Part shown: one piece after another, positions 5,371 through 6,558 of the stretch | Numbering within the stretch: the stretch's first letter is position 1 | Layout of the letters: every line of letters begins with the position of its first letter | DNA from: Patescibacteria group bacterium | GTDB lineage: Bacteria > Patescibacteriota > Saccharimonadia > Saccharimonadales > CAIOMD01 | NCBI GenBank assembly: GCA_025453305.1 | Contig: JALOQO010000035.1 | Location: 1-6,558, forward strand | DNA length: 6,558 nucleotides | Direction of reading: 5' to 3' | The notes under the pieces: generated by a model | The model's input: only the letters and a program-made list of their open reading frames with translations | Told to the model about the DNA's origin: nothing | The model's database searches: none | Translations under genes and position numbers: made by a program

Positions 5371-6558
5371 ATGCTTAAGCTAACAACTAATATTAAAACA
5401 GATTTTGGTAGAGAATTGTTACAGGCTTCTTTTGTCTCAAAATTTATTGGTAGCAAAGAGGCTAGTTTAGCCATTGCCGATCTTGATTCTCTTATGGCTC
5501 CAGGTGGTGGACTGTTTGCTAGCGCGGGATCTAATTACCGTGGAATGATATTTGGTAGAGACAGTTTAGAGGTTGCAGACGACCTATTGGCAACAAAACC
5601 AGAATTAGCTCTAAATGTTATAGATTTACTAGCTTTTTATCAAGGTTCTAGTGAGGATAATAATAAAAAAAGCGGTGTGCAGGCTGGTAAAATAATGCAT
5701 CAGCACGGCCAATTAGAATATAGGGACTTACGAGTTAGTAAAGATACGGCAAATTTAATTAAAAAACTATCAGAATTATGGGGTGGAAACGACGAAGGCT
5801 TTACTAACTATGATTCTTTGGACTCAACACCATTATTCATTAGGTTGATTAGTAGATACGGATTAAAATACGGGCCGGAATTTCTAAATAAAGAGGTAGC
5901 TCATAAATCTGGCAAGATATATGCTAGGCGGTACTATTTAGATGAGTCTTTGAAATGGTTAATTAAGCACCTTTTTCTTAGTAGTATAGGTTTTCTTGAA
6001 TTTAGAAAAGAGCATAAAGATTCAATTATTATCCAAAACTGGCGTGATTCTGGTAGCTCTTTAGTTCATCTAGACGGTAGACAGGCAAATATCAATGAAT
6101 ACATTGCCCCATTAGAAGTACAAGGTTACGCATATGACGCTCTTGTAATGTCTGCCAGACTGTTTGAAAAATACCAGCTTGCCAGCGATGTAGAAGTTCA
6201 TAGGCTAAGAACAGTAGCAAACACATTAAGGGAAAACCTTTTTTCTAGTTTTTGGATGGAAGAAAAGCAGTCTTTTGCAATGGCTTTAGATAGAGATGAA
6301 AATCATAACCCCAGGCTCATAAAGACTCCGTCATCTAGCCAAGGTGCATTGTTAGACTCCAGGCTGTTTAGCGACCTTGATGATGAACTAAGGTATAAAT
6401 ATGTGGGCGGTATTGTTAAAGCTGTGTACAACAGCAATTTCATTACAGATGTTGGAATTAGATGCCGATCTAAAGATTATGCTTATCTAACGGGATTTGC
6501 TGATTATCATGGGTCTTGGGCTGTTTGGGCAAAAGAGTCTTATGATTTCGCTAAAGGC
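5371..6558 (+). CDS. Amylo-alpha-1,6-glucosidase-like (glycogen debranching enzyme-type) protein, 3' end missing
   Basis: The frame is open from ATG 5371 to the window edge (396 codons, no stop). The translation follows the (alpha/alpha)6-barrel domain of amylo-alpha-1,6-glucosidases, which remove the alpha-1,6-linked glucose left at glycogen or limit-dextrin branch points. Landmarks are IFGRDSLE (60-67), GKIMHQHGQLEYRDL (106-120), DSTPLFI (151-157) and QNWRDSGSSLVHLDG (222-236). Further on come NEYIAPLEVQGYAYDAL (242-258), RLIKTPSSSQGALL (315-328), GIRCRS (362-367) and YHGSWAVW (379-386). The FGRDS, WRDSG...H.DG, E.QGY.Y and YHGS blocks in this order are diagnostic of the family. Unlike full-length bacterial debranching enzymes, which carry an N-terminal beta-rich domain of roughly 200 or more residues, this protein starts about 60 residues before the FGRDS block, so that domain is missing. 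There is no signal peptide, so it should be cytoplasmic. No Shine-Dalgarno is seen at a normal distance. Substrate could be glycogen or another oligosaccharide. Confidence 0.85.
   Translation, partial: MLKLTTNIKTDFGRELLQASFVSKFIGSKEASLAIADLDSLMAPGGGLFASAGSNYRGMIFGRDSLEVADDLLATKPELALNVIDLLAFYQGSSEDNNKKSGVQAGKIMHQHGQLEYRDLRVSKDTANLIKKLSELWGGNDEGFTNYDSLDSTPLFIRLISRYGLKYGPEFLNKEVAHKSGKIYARRYYLDESLKWLIKHLFLSSIGFLEFRKEHKDSIIIQNWRDSGSSLVHLDGRQANINEYIAPLEVQGYAYDALVMSARLFEKYQLASDVEVHRLRTVANTLRENLFSSFWMEEKQSFAMALDRDENHNPRLIKTPSSSQGALLDSRLFSDLDDELRYKYVGGIVKAVYNSNFITDVGIRCRSKDYAYLTGFADYHGSWAVWAKESYDFAKG

Noticed and set aside
1..6558. CRISPR array, tRNA, rRNA, insertion sequence or attachment site
   Set aside because: No spaced direct repeats, cloverleaf-like segments, transposase frames or flanking target-site duplications were seen.

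Overview
The window is compact, AT-rich bacterial DNA with short intergenic gaps, overlapping or nearly touching genes, and small proteins. The gene mix (a LOR/tubby-like protein, a DUF6325-like protein followed by a SHOCT-domain protein, a split membrane-sensor/histidine-kinase operon, a compact glycogen-debranching-type enzyme) suggests a Patescibacteria/CPR genome, most likely Saccharibacteria-like. This is inferred from gene style; there is no rRNA or marker gene to prove it. The eight visible stop codons are five TAA and three TAG, with no TGA, and no in-frame TGA interrupts the long reading frames, so nothing here points to UGA recoding.

Layout. Positions 1-142 hold the 3' end of a plus-strand gene that cannot be identified firmly. 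A LOR/tubby-like protein (198-692) follows behind its own promoter and a strong ribosome binding site, then a 10-TM EamA-family transporter (758-1618). That gene converges on a three-gene minus-strand operon, read from 4476 down to 1639: an 8-TM sensor-like membrane protein with an Asn/Thr/Gln-rich tail (4476-3460), an unrecognised 119-residue soluble protein that starts on a one-base overlap (3460-3101), and a soluble GAF/HisKA/HATPase histidine kinase (3078-1639). A divergent intergenic region (4477-4608) carries opposing promoters with inverted repeats. To its right, on the plus strand, are the DUF6325-like gene (4609-5025) and the SHOCT gene (5027-5287), tightly coupled and closed by a 13-bp-stem hairpin. 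The last gene (5371 to the window end) is an amylo-alpha-1,6-glucosidase-like protein that runs off the edge.

How the genes may work together. The minus-strand operon looks like a sensory system whose membrane input domain is encoded apart from the kinase, with a small third protein between them and no response regulator in the window. A perfect 8-bp hairpin replaces the Shine-Dalgarno position in front of the kinase gene, so kinase synthesis may be tied to translation of the small protein. This operon, with its repeat-laden promoter, is the best candidate for something not yet described. The rest is a set of small, independently expressed housekeeping or accessory units.
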